64,000 bases of DNA, from contig NZ_RYEV01000004.1 in NCBI RefSeq assembly GCF_004138485.1, positions 274,803 through 338,802 on the forward strand. Direction: 5' to 3'. The translations under genes and the position numbers were made by a program. The notes under the pieces are model-generated. The model was not told where the DNA came from, did not search any database, and saw only the letters and a program-made list of their open reading frames with translations. Origin of the DNA: Peristeroidobacter soli (lineage in GTDB: Bacteria; Pseudomonadota; Gammaproteobacteria; Steroidobacterales; Steroidobacteraceae). This document shows positions 54,255 to 62,572 of the stretch, in pieces; the first letter of the stretch is position 1, and each line of letters opens with the position of its first letter.

Positions 54255-55211
54255 CTACTGCTGCAAGGCCAGCTGCAGCTGATCGGCCAGCGCGGCGGTG
54301 AAACGCCACCGGCCGTTCGAATTCAAGTGATATTGGTCCGGCTCGTAATCCGCGGGCGCGAGATCCTGATCGGTCAGCGGCGTCAGAATCGGCACGCCCA
54401 ATTCCTTGCCCAGCTGCTGCAGCGCCGGTGTGTCTCCGGCGGTCAATGGCGGCATCAACACCACGATCAGCTTGGCGTCGGCCGCATCCGCAATCGCGCG
54501 CATCGCCTTCAGCCGGCGTTTGCCGATGGTGAGAATGTCATCCAGCGACGGCGACGGCGCGCCGAGACCGTGAGTGATCAGTTTCATCAGGTCCGGCAAC
54601 GAGGGCAACAGATGCCCGAGCACGTTCTTGCGGATCTCCTTGCGCAGAGCCCACAACGCACTGGTATTCGCCACGAACAAATCGGCGGTCTTGCTCGGCG
54701 TCAGATCGAGCGCGCGCGCCACCTCGAGAGTGTCGCGGGTCCGCATCAAATAATAAGCAAACAATTCCGTGCGCACCGCCGAGGTGATGAGATGGCGAGG
54801 CTCGAAGCACACGACGAAGGCACTCGGCCGCGCCCCATCGGCCGTCAGGCGCTTCATGCCGAAATACCAGTCGTAATACGTGGTCTGCTCCATGCCGAAG
54901 CGCACGCCCCGCCAGGTCGGCTCGAGCGGCTGGTTGAGCTGCGCCACATCCACGCCGGCGATCAACAGGGAATTGCCGACGATCAGCATCTCCTTGGGCG
55001 CGTGGTTGGTGACCGCCATGGCCCGGGCGGCAGTCGCTTCGAGCCGGATTCTGCTCAGCGTGTTGCTCATCTTCGGCACGAACAGGCGCGCGCCGAACTC
55101 GGCGGTCACGCACAGCCCGAGCACGGCCACCAGCAATACTCTGGTCGCCCGGACCAGATCCGTTCGCGTGTTGCCCGTGGCGGCGTCAGAACTGGAAGTA
55201 GATAAAGGCAT
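54255..55211 (-). CDS. Membrane-anchored SGNH-like partner of MBOAT, cassette B
   Basis: 318 residues. N-terminal helix (about 22-42), then MLIVGNSLLIAGVDVAQL (block I-like GNSL) and PDQYHLNSNGRWRF (Asp-x-x-His-like). It parallels the protein encoded at 50864-51817 in architecture but shares little sequence, so it is not a recent copy. It starts 26 bases inside the end of the MBOAT gene; the gene order is reversed relative to cassette A. Confidence 0.74.
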   Translation of the reverse strand: MPLSTSSSDAATGNTRTDLVRATRVLLVAVLGLCVTAEFGARLFVPKMSNTLSRIRLEATAARAMAVTNHAPKEMLIVGNSLLIAGVDVAQLNQPLEPTWRGVRFGMEQTTYYDWYFGMKRLTADGARPSAFVVCFEPRHLITSAVRTELFAYYLMRTRDTLEVARALDLTPSKTADLFVANTSALWALRKEIRKNVLGHLLPSLPDLMKLITHGLGAPSPSLDDILTIGKRRLKAMRAIADAADAKLIVVLMPPLTAGDTPALQQLGKELGVPILTPLTDQDLAPADYEPDQYHLNSNGRWRFTAALADQLQLALQQ

Positions 55212-56616
55212 TGGCAGAGCTTCCTGCGAAGATCAACGTCGCCACCATCAGCGACATGGCCACCGCCGCGCGCTTCATCGCGGGCAGCCCCTCGAATACG
55301 TACTCTTCCCCGCGTCGCTCGTTCAGCAGATCGAGCAGGAACATCGGCAGCGTGAAGGCGATCAGGAAAATGAAGGCCGTGCCGTACTCCGGTATCCACA
55401 CCAGAGTGCCGATGCCGGACAACATGTGAAACGCCTCACCCACCGACGGGGCGCGGAAGAACACCCAGCTGAAACACACCAGATGGAAAATGAAAATCCG
55501 GCTCAGCCAGACCGACAGGAAGCCGGCCGGGCGCTGCTGGGTGCCCTCCGTCGTCTCCACACCGAACAGGCGCCGCACGAAGCGCTCGACCGCCAGACCC
55601 GCGCCATGGATGCCGCCCCAGATCACAAAGGTCCAGTTCGCGCCGTGCCACAGGCCACCGAGCAGCATGGTGGTCATCAGGTTGCGATAGGTCTTCAACT
55701 CACCGTGCCGGTTACCGCCCAGCCCGATGTAGAGATAATCTCGCAGCCACGTGCTCAGACTGATGTGCCAGCGGCGCCAGAAGTCCTGCAGGCTGGTGGC
55801 GAGGTACGGCTGCCTGAAGTTGACCATGAAATGGAAGCCCATCAGCTGCGCCGAGCCGCGGGCAATATCGCTATAGCCGCTGAAGTCCCCGTAGATCTGC
55901 CACGCGAACGCATAGGTGCCGATCGCGAGCACCGCCAGGTTCGGCTCACCCAGCTTGCCGTTGAACGCCGCGTCCGCGAGCAGCGCGCAGTTGTCGGCGA
56001 TCACGACCTTTCTGAACAGGCCCATCGCGATCAGCTGCAGGCCGCCGTAGAAACGATCGATGTCGAACACGCGCGCCGCCTGCACTTGCGGCAGCAGATG
56101 CGACGGACGCTGGATGGGTCCCGCGATCAGATGTGGGAACAGGCTGATGAACAACGCATAGTCGACCAGCGAGTCCGCCGGTTTGAGGCGGCGCTGATAA
56201 ACGTCGACGATATAGGCCACTGCCTGGAACGTATAAAACGATATGCCCGGCGGCAGCAGAATCTGCAACGTCGTGTCCGACACCGGGATATTGAGCGTCG
56301 CCAGCAACGACCCAAACGAATCGATGAAGAAGTTGCAGTATTTGAAGAAGCCGAGGAAGCCGAGATTCAAACCCACCGAGACGATCAACGCGGTACGCCG
56401 TTTGATGGGATCGTCGGAGCGGTCGATGAGGTGCGCGCAACAATAGTCGACCAGCGTGGAGATCAGGATGAGCCCGAGGAAACGCCAGTCCCACCAGCCG
56501 TAGAAGACATAGCTCGCGCACAGCAACAGAACATTCTGGCCACTACGCCGCAGTCGCCAGTAGCAAAGGACGACGATCGTCAGGAATACGAAATAGACCG
56601 GCGTGTCGAAGAGCAT
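55186..56616 (-). CDS. MBOAT O-acyltransferase (AlgI family), cassette B
   Basis: 476 residues from the ATG at 56616. Motifs: LPPGISFYTFQAVAYIVD, FPHLIAGPIQRPSHLLPQ, RWHISLSTWLRDYLYIGLGGNR, catalytic His in MLLGGLWHGANWTFV, ending FIYFQF. Clearly paralogous to cassette A along its full length. The preceding 15 in-frame residues lack hydrophobic character and were omitted. Presumed to acylate a surface glycan in the periplasm. Confidence 0.9.
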   Translation of the reverse strand: MLFDTPVYFVFLTIVVLCYWRLRRSGQNVLLLCASYVFYGWWDWRFLGLILISTLVDYCCAHLIDRSDDPIKRRTALIVSVGLNLGFLGFFKYCNFFIDSFGSLLATLNIPVSDTTLQILLPPGISFYTFQAVAYIVDVYQRRLKPADSLVDYALFISLFPHLIAGPIQRPSHLLPQVQAARVFDIDRFYGGLQLIAMGLFRKVVIADNCALLADAAFNGKLGEPNLAVLAIGTYAFAWQIYGDFSGYSDIARGSAQLMGFHFMVNFRQPYLATSLQDFWRRWHISLSTWLRDYLYIGLGGNRHGELKTYRNLMTTMLLGGLWHGANWTFVIWGGIHGAGLAVERFVRRLFGVETTEGTQQRPAGFLSVWLSRIFIFHLVCFSWVFFRAPSVGEAFHMLSGIGTLVWIPEYGTAFIFLIAFTLPMFLLDLLNERRGEEYVFEGLPAMKRAAVAMSLMVATLIFAGSSANAFIYFQF

Positions 56617-56862
56617 GTGTGGCCGCCTGCTTGAGCTGCTCGCGTCGCAGGGGAGATTCAAGCACCGGGACTTGAATCGCGAGATCGAGCGGCCGCTAGG
56701 CTGCGCCTAAAGAGCGACTCCCCCAATACCCAATTCCCACAAGTCCCGGGTGCGGGTGTCGCACAACCCGGCTCGTGTTGGATATTGGACCTGCGGGCGC
56801 GACAGCGCTCGCGCCGGCACGGTCATTTATTATTATTCGTTGTGACTTTGTTGTGAGAATTC

Positions 56863-56896
56863 ACCGGGAGGTGAATCGGGTCACAGGCCTCCCGGT
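56863..56896 (-). terminator. Terminator-like hairpin after UDP-xylose synthase gene
   Basis: ACCGGGAGG and CCTCCCGGT give a 9-bp stem 9 bases past the minus-strand stop. The overlapping TTCACC/GGTGAA stem (56860-56875) offers an alternative fold. The region beyond it to 56617 contains the upstream DNA of cassette B and no gene. Confidence 0.45.
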
Positions 56897-56904
56897 GCTC
56901 GTCG

Positions 56905-57870
56905 TCAGATCGCCTTCTTCGCGGCGATCAGCTTGTCAAAGTATTCGACGGTCTTGACCAGGCCCTCACGCAGCGGCACTTTCGGGCTCCAGCCCAGATG
57001 CTGTTGCGCCTTCTCGATATTCGGACGACGTTGCTTCGGATCATCCTGCGGCAGCGGCCGCCGCTCGATCTTGGACTTCGAGCCGGTGATGTCGATGATG
57101 TTCTGCGCCAGTTCCAGCATGGTGAACTCGCCGGGATTGCCGACGTTGATCGGGCCGGTGACATCGTCGCCGCTCGCCATCAGCGCGATGAACGCATCGA
57201 TCATGTCGTCGACATAGCAGAACGAGCGCGTCTGACTGCCATCGCCATAAATGGTGATGGGCTGATTCTGCAGTGCCTGCATCACGAAGTTCGACACCAC
57301 GCGGCCGTCGTTGGGGTGCATGCGCGGGCCGTAGGTATTGAAGATGCGGATGACCTTGATGCGCAGCTTGTGCTGCCGGTGATAGTCGAAGAACAGCGTT
57401 TCGGCGCAGCGCTTGCCTTCGTCGTAGCAGGAACGCGGACCGATCGGATTCACGTTGCCCCAGTACTCCTCGACCTGCGGATGCACCGCCGGATCGCCGT
57501 ACACCTCGGAGGTGGAGGCCTGGAAGATCTTGGCGCGCACGCGCTTGGCGAGGCCGAGCATGTTGATCGCGCCGTGCACGCTGGTCTTGGTGGTCTGCAC
57601 CGGGTCGTGCTGGTAATGAATCGGCGAGGCCGGGCACGCGAGGTTGTAGATTTCATCGACCTCCACGTACAGCGGGAACGTCACGTCGTGACGCATCAGC
57701 TCGAAGTTCGGGTTGTCGATCAACTGCGCGATGTTGTCCTTGGCGCCGGTGAAGAAATTGTCGACGCACAACACGTCGTTGCCGGCGGCCATCAGGCGAT
57801 CGCACAGGTGTGAGCCCAGGAAGCCGGCGCCGCCGGTGACCAGGATGCGCTTTCTGCTGAACTGACCCAT
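56905..57870 (-). CDS. uxs: UDP-glucuronate decarboxylase (UDP-xylose synthase)
   Basis: 321 residues, extended SDR family. NAD-binding [26 protein letters not shown], catalytic Tyr/Lys in [35 protein letters not shown] and [17 protein letters not shown] are characteristic of Uxs. It converts UDP-glucuronate to UDP-xylose. Its ATG overlaps the glycosyltransferase stop by one base (TAATG). Presence implies a xylose-containing (or derived) glycan. Confidence 0.93.
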   Translation of the reverse strand: MGQFSRKRILVTGGAGFLGSHLCDRLMAAGNDVLCVDNFFTGAKDNIAQLIDNPNFELMRHDVTFPLYVEVDEIYNLACPASPIHYQHDPVQTTKTSVHGAINMLGLAKRVRAKIFQASTSEVYGDPAVHPQVEEYWGNVNPIGPRSCYDEGKRCAETLFFDYHRQHKLRIKVIRIFNTYGPRMHPNDGRVVSNFVMQALQNQPITIYGDGSQTRSFCYVDDMIDAFIALMASGDDVTGPINVGNPGEFTMLELAQNIIDITGSKSKIERRPLPQDDPKQRRPNIEKAQQHLGWSPKVPLREGLVKTVEYFDKLIAAKKAI

Positions 57871-59105
57871 TAAACGTTACTCGCTGTGACTGCGTGATTC
57901 GACGAGGTGGACGGCTGCGGCGCGGGCAGTCGCAGGACTTCCGCGTAGACGGCCATGGTTTTATCGATGCTCTGCTTCATGCTGAAGCTCGAGGCCATTC
58001 TTTCATAGCCGCGTTTGCCGGTGAGGCGCGCATAGTCCGGATCGCTCAGGAAACGATCGACCGCGGCAGCCAGGTCCTCGGGCTTGCCCGGGTCGACCAG
58101 CAGGCCGCTCTCGCCGTTCACCACCACTTCGGCCGGACCGCCGATGGTGGTCGACACCAGCGGCTTGGAGCGCGACATCGCCTCCAGGGTCACGATGCCG
58201 AACGGCTCGGGATGAATCGAGGTATGCGTGACCACGTCCATCAACTCCATGTAGTCGATGGCGTTGCGCTGGAAGCCGGCATGCACGATGTTGCCCGTCA
58301 GGCCCAGCTCCTTCTCGATGCGATCCAGACGATCGCCATATTCGCTGGGCCCCTTGCCGCGGTCGCCCACCAGCACGCAGCGGATGTCGGGATATTTCTT
58401 TTTCAGGATCGCGGTGGCGCGCACCAGCGTCTCCTGCCCTTTCCACTCACGAACGTTGCCGACCACGCCGATCACCGGCACGCCGTCGGGAATGCCGTGC
58501 TTCTGGCGCAGCTGCGCCGGCGTTTCCTTGATCTGATACCGGGTCAGGTCGATGCCGCAGTGGATGACCTGGATGTTCGGGTAATCGATGCCGCCATTCT
58601 CCAGCATCGCTTTGCAGATCGCATGCGACAGGCTGATGATGCGGTCCAGGCGCTTGCCAAAATACTTGGACAGCAACGAATAGCTCTGGTTGATGCCCAT
58701 CTCGTGCGTGATGCACGGAATACCGACCTGCCGCGCCGCCAGCATCCAGGCGTGATTGCGCGTCATCGAGTTGTTGAGATTGACCAGATCGATGCGTTGC
58801 TCGCGCAAGTACTTCGCATGCACGCGCGCCTGGGCGTACAGACCGCGATACAGATTGCCGAGCCGCTTGATGGGGTTGAGCACGCCATTGAGCGCACCGA
58901 AGTCCACCGGTTTCAGGTTGTCGAACAGCACCACTTCGGCACCGGCGGCCCGGAACTGGTCCATCAGATAGTTCTCGCGGTGGAAGCCGACGATGGGCTC
59001 GTAGCGCGAACGGTCCAGGCCCCGGATCAGGTCGAGCAGCAGGAAATACGAGCCGCCGACCGTGCCATCGCGGTTGCTTTCGACGAACAAGATGCGCTTC
59101 GGCAT
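57870..59105 (-). CDS. GT4-family glycosyltransferase
   Basis: 411 residues. [21 protein letters not shown] start, [32 protein letters not shown], and donor motif [21 protein letters not shown] with E-x7-E. AAGGA lies 5 bases before the ATG. It is translationally coupled to the UDP-xylose synthase gene, so a xylosyltransferase role is attractive but unproven. Diverges from the exosortase-type hydrolase genes across a 330-base gap. Confidence 0.9.
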   Translation of the reverse strand: MPKRILFVESNRDGTVGGSYFLLLDLIRGLDRSRYEPIVGFHRENYLMDQFRAAGAEVVLFDNLKPVDFGALNGVLNPIKRLGNLYRGLYAQARVHAKYLREQRIDLVNLNNSMTRNHAWMLAARQVGIPCITHEMGINQSYSLLSKYFGKRLDRIISLSHAICKAMLENGGIDYPNIQVIHCGIDLTRYQIKETPAQLRQKHGIPDGVPVIGVVGNVREWKGQETLVRATAILKKKYPDIRCVLVGDRGKGPSEYGDRLDRIEKELGLTGNIVHAGFQRNAIDYMELMDVVTHTSIHPEPFGIVTLEAMSRSKPLVSTTIGGPAEVVVNGESGLLVDPGKPEDLAAAVDRFLSDPDYARLTGKRGYERMASSFSMKQSIDKTMAVYAEVLRLPAPQPSTSSNHAVTASNV

Positions 59106-59435
59106 TCGATTCCTTCTTGGGATCCAGGACTCACAAGTCGATTACTGTAGCCGTCCGGGCGGCGGGCGGGCTGTGATGCAAGCCCCAGACACCGGCGGCG
59201 GATTGTCAGCCCTGTCGACATCGCCTGCAGAGTCGGAATTTCGACTAGGGACCGGCCCTTTCGGCCGCTGTCTGGAGCATCGAGCGGCGGGCTAGCGTAC
59301 TCAACCCGCCGCAAGGCGGCCATGGCCCCTCCGGACGATGCCCGGTCGGTGGTGACTGCGAACCAGACGACATCCCGCCCCGGGCAGTCAGGGTATCATT
59401 CGCCGTTCCAACCCGTCGCCAACTCCCTAAATCGC
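59106..59435. promoter_or_regulatory. Divergent intergenic region, no gene seen
   Basis: About 330 bases between the glycosyltransferase and hydrolase genes. The frame of the hydrolase is open back to 59322, but the predicted residues there do not look like hydrolase sequence. A GGCGGG/CCCGCC inverted repeat lies near 59288-59315. I could not assign promoters with confidence. Confidence 0.45.
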
Positions 59436-60317
59436 GTGACCGAGACACCTTTCTTTTTCGCTCGCGAGGATGCCCGGCTGTTCGGCATTCTGCATCTCCC
59501 GGCGGGCACGGCCAAGCCGCTCGCCTTCGTCATGAGCCATCCGTTCGGCGAGGAAAAACTGTGGAGCCACCGGGTCTTCGTCAGTTGCGCCCGCGCCCTG
59601 GCCGCGCACGGCCATGCGGTTCTGCGCTTCGATTACTTCGGTGCCGGTGACAGCAGCGGCCTGAGCGCCGATGCCAGCCTCGAATCGCATCGCGAGGACC
59701 TGCGGGCCGCGATTGGCGCGCTCGAGCAGCGCGCCCCTGCGATCGAGCAGATCGGACTGATCGGGCTGCGCATGGGGGCAACCTTCGCGGCCCTGCTCGC
59801 CGAATCGAACGTCTCCCCTCGCCTGGCAGGCGCGCCGCTGGTGTTGTGGGATCCGATCCTCGACGGCGATGCGTATTTCCAGGAGCTGCTGCGTTCCAAT
59901 CTGAGCACGCAGCTGGCGGTCTACGGCAAGGTCGTCGACAACCGCGAAGTCCTCACCGCCCGCATTCGCGCCGGCGGCAGTGTCAATGTCGACGGCTATG
60001 AGATCGGCAAGGGCCTGCTCGACAGCTGCGGCGTGAGCACCCTGCTCACCACCGACGCCAAACGACATGCCGGTCCGGCATTGATCGTCCAGATCGCGGC
60101 GACCGAGGCGCAGAAAGAGCGCGCCGAGCTGAAGGCACTCGCCGCAAGCTATGGCCAAGGCACGCTGGCGCGAGCGGCCGAGCAACCCTTCTGGCGTGAG
60201 ATCAAGCCCTTCTACCCGCGTGCGAGCCAGCTGCAGGAGCTGACGCTGCGCTGGCTGGATGAAGTCACGGGCGCCCCCGCGGTGGCGCCCCTCGAGACTG
60301 CCGCGTCCGGCGGTTGA
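59436..60317 (+). CDS. Alpha/beta hydrolase, exosortase-A-associated type (first)
   Basis: 293 residues from the GTG at 59436 (MTETPFFFAREDARLFGILHLP). Alpha/beta fold: MSHPFGEEKLWSHRVF, LRFDYFGAGDSSG, and LIGLRMGATFAAL where the nucleophile elbow G-x-S-x-G is replaced by G-L-R-M-G, so the serine is absent (Arg112). The family found with exosortase-A loci is known to show GLRLGA here. It may be non-hydrolytic or use another residue. Followed by a second such gene. Confidence 0.82.
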   Translation: MTETPFFFAREDARLFGILHLPAGTAKPLAFVMSHPFGEEKLWSHRVFVSCARALAAHGHAVLRFDYFGAGDSSGLSADASLESHREDLRAAIGALEQRAPAIEQIGLIGLRMGATFAALLAESNVSPRLAGAPLVLWDPILDGDAYFQELLRSNLSTQLAVYGKVVDNREVLTARIRAGGSVNVDGYEIGKGLLDSCGVSTLLTTDAKRHAGPALIVQIAATEAQKERAELKALAASYGQGTLARAAEQPFWREIKPFYPRASQLQELTLRWLDEVTGAPAVAPLETAASGG

Positions 60318-60351
60318 TGCGATCGCAATGAATTCGGCAGGAACCTTGAGC

Positions 60352-61305
60352 ATGCAACAACCCGGCGACGTGAGCGCGGTCACATTCACCAGCAGCGAAG
60401 GCAATACTCTGTTCGGCACGCTGCATCTGCCCGCGCAGGTCCGTGAGGATCTGCCGGTCATCGTGCTGCTCTCCCCCGGCGTGAAAATGCGCGTCGGCCC
60501 GGGCCGCCTGTACGTGCCGCTCACGGACTCGCTGGTGGAAATGGGCTACCGCGTGTTTCGTTTCGATTTCTACGGTCTCGGCGATTCCTCGGGCGAGTTG
60601 CAGGAGACCATGCTCGCCGATGTTTATAACAACATCGAAGTGGGTCGCTATGTCGCCGACTCGCGCAGTGCCATTCAGTGGCTGCGTCAGAACACTGGGG
60701 CGAAGAAATTCATTCTCGGCGGGCTGTGCGGAGGCGCGATCACGGCGCTGCTGACCGCGGAGCGCGAGCCCGATGTCGAGGGCTTGCTGTCGCTCGGCAT
60801 GACGGTCACGCTCGCCAGCAACGCGGCGACGCCTGCAAAGTATCTGACTCGCCAGCAGCTGGATTCGCGTCGGCAAGGCTACTACCGCCGGCTGCTGCAG
60901 CCGATGTCGTGGTGGCGTCTGCTCACGTTCCAGAGCGAATACGGCGTGATCTGGCGCTCGATGAAGCGGCTCATCATCAAGGAAAAGCCCATCGCGCAGG
61001 CCGCGCCGGTCGCGGCCACCGCCGAACAGCGTGGCAACGCGAATCCCCTGTTCCCCCCGGCGTTCTTCGCCTTCCTGAAACGCGGCGGCCGCGCGCTGAT
61101 GCTGTTCAGCGAAAAGGATCGGCTGCAGTCGGAGTACGAAGAGAAATTCGCCGCGCCGTTCGCCGAACAATTGCAGCCCTACCTGCCTCAGCTGCAGCAA
61201 CACATCGTGGCCGAGGCCAATCACGTGCTGTCCTTCACGCCATGGCAGAAAGAAATGGTCGCGGTGAGCCGTGGCTGGTTGCAGAGCCTGCACGGAGCGA
61301 AGTGA
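60352..61305 (+). CDS. Alpha/beta hydrolase, exosortase-A-associated type (second)
   Basis: 317 residues from the ATG preceded by AGGA; ATG 60328 would add eight. Contains LLSPGVKMRVGPGRLYV, FRFDFYGLGDSSGEL, and LGGLCGGAITALL, where the nucleophile position is Cys126 instead of Ser. A C-terminal extension (FKxGG..LMLFSEKD, then NHVLSFTPWQKE with the likely catalytic His) completes the fold. Probably acts on an acyl or peptidyl substrate in exopolysaccharide/protein sorting. The VOC gene follows after one base. Confidence 0.82.
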   Translation: MQQPGDVSAVTFTSSEGNTLFGTLHLPAQVREDLPVIVLLSPGVKMRVGPGRLYVPLTDSLVEMGYRVFRFDFYGLGDSSGELQETMLADVYNNIEVGRYVADSRSAIQWLRQNTGAKKFILGGLCGGAITALLTAEREPDVEGLLSLGMTVTLASNAATPAKYLTRQQLDSRRQGYYRRLLQPMSWWRLLTFQSEYGVIWRSMKRLIIKEKPIAQAAPVAATAEQRGNANPLFPPAFFAFLKRGGRALMLFSEKDRLQSEYEEKFAAPFAEQLQPYLPQLQQHIVAEANHVLSFTPWQKEMVAVSRGWLQSLHGAK

Positions 61306-61306
61306 G

Positions 61307-61762
61307 ATGAGCGACGCTCAGTCGACGGGCGGCGCGCCCGACTATCAGCTCGATCACGTCTGTCTCGCCGTGCGCAAGATCGCCCCGGCGCGCGCCGTGC
61401 TCGAGAAGATGCTGGGCTATACCGCGCGCACCGAGGTCGTCACCAATACGCGCCAGCAGGTGAACGTGCAGTTCATGCGCAAGGCCGGCTCCATCGATAT
61501 CAAGCTGATCGAGCCGTCGTCGCTGACCTCGCCGCTGGTGGACTTCATCAAGGAGCGCGGCGGCGGATTGCATCATCTGGCGTTCAAGACCCAGACCGTC
61601 GCCGGTGGTGTGCAGGATCTGGAATCCAAGGGCGCTCGCGTGCTGGCCGCGCCGCAGCCCGGTGAAGCATTCGATGAAGCTGAGATCGCCTTTGCGTTCC
61701 TCGGCGCCGGCCTGAACGTCGAGCTCATCGACACCGATCGGCGCCGCAACGAAAAACCCTAA
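61307..61762 (+). CDS. VOC-family metalloprotein (methylmalonyl-CoA epimerase-like)
   Basis: 151 residues, two beta-alpha-beta-beta-beta repeats. Metal ligands are visible: His in YQLDHVCLAV, His in GGGLHHLAFKTQT and Glu in LNVELIDTD. The first repeat resembles methylmalonyl-CoA epimerase (FMRKAGSIDIKLIEPSS). Here it lies between the hydrolase and glycosyltransferase genes, so it likely acts on an intermediate or precursor in the same pathway. ATG 61307 begins one base after the hydrolase stop. Confidence 0.83.
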   Translation: MSDAQSTGGAPDYQLDHVCLAVRKIAPARAVLEKMLGYTARTEVVTNTRQQVNVQFMRKAGSIDIKLIEPSSLTSPLVDFIKERGGGLHHLAFKTQTVAGGVQDLESKGARVLAAPQPGEAFDEAEIAFAFLGAGLNVELIDTDRRRNEKP

Positions 61763-61770
61763 GCGACATC

Positions 61771-62568
61771 ATGGCCGACCTACAGTCCTCGATCCTGTTC
61801 CGGGCTGCGAAGAACTATCGCGAGTACCGGCGCCTGCGTCGCTTGCGCAATCAGCCGCTGTCGGTGGCCCCGCAGACCTATCCTGCGTACGTGATCAATC
61901 TGGAGCGCAGTCCGGAGCGCCGGCTGTATATCACCAGCCACCTGCGCAGCCTGGGCATCGAGCCCACCGTGATACCGGCATTCGACGGCAAGAAGATGTC
62001 GCTCGACGAAGAGATTCGCGAAGGCCGTTACAACGACGAGGTTTCGCGCCAGAGTTTCGATCGTTCGTTATCGATGGCCGAGATCGGCTGCGGACGCAGC
62101 CACCTGTCGATCTATCAGCGCATGGTTCGCGACGGCACGCCGTACGCGCTCGTGAGCGAGGACGACGCGCAGTTCGGCGCCGACGCCCGTGAACGGATCG
62201 AGGCGGCGATCAAAGCCGCGCCGGCGGACTGGGGCGTCATTCAACTGCGCTTCGACTGCCGGCATTTCGAGCCGGCCGTCGACGGCCTGGTGCGCTTCAA
62301 GTTCGGCGAGTCCCTGCCCGTTGCCGCCACGGCTTATCTCATCAGCCAGCGCGCGGCCCGCGTGCTCGCGGAGAACACCTTGCCGATCCGCTATCCCGCC
62401 GACTCCCTGCTCGGGCGGGTCGATCAATGGGGCTTGCAGGCGCACGGCGTGTGGCCGGAGCTGGTCGGCGTGAACAACGTGTTCCCCTCGAACATTCAGG
62501 GCACCCGAAATTCGCGCTTCCGCGCCTCCAACTTCGTCAAGAACCTGTTGCTGAGAGTGTTCGGCTGA
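61771..62568 (+). CDS. GT25-family (LPS glycosyltransferase) protein
   Basis: 265 residues. YVINLERSPERRLYITSHLRSLG at residues 40-62, GCGRSHLSIYQRMV, ALVSEDDAQF with the acidic motif and ADSLLGRVDQWG are typical of GT25 (Lic2A/LgtB/Lex1). A basic N-terminal stretch of 30 residues precedes the domain. Usually transfers galactose to LPS or glycan acceptors. It closes the plus-strand four-gene unit and converges with the flippase gene. Confidence 0.87.
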   Translation: MADLQSSILFRAAKNYREYRRLRRLRNQPLSVAPQTYPAYVINLERSPERRLYITSHLRSLGIEPTVIPAFDGKKMSLDEEIREGRYNDEVSRQSFDRSLSMAEIGCGRSHLSIYQRMVRDGTPYALVSEDDAQFGADARERIEAAIKAAPADWGVIQLRFDCRHFEPAVDGLVRFKFGESLPVAATAYLISQRAARVLAENTLPIRYPADSLLGRVDQWGLQAHGVWPELVGVNNVFPSNIQGTRNSRFRASNFVKNLLLRVFG

Positions 62569-62572
62569 CGAG

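Noticed and set aside
59322..59435. Upstream extension of the first exosortase-type hydrolase
   Set aside because: The extra 38 residues are Pro/Ser-rich without a signal sequence; GTG 59436 directly precedes the conserved N-terminus.
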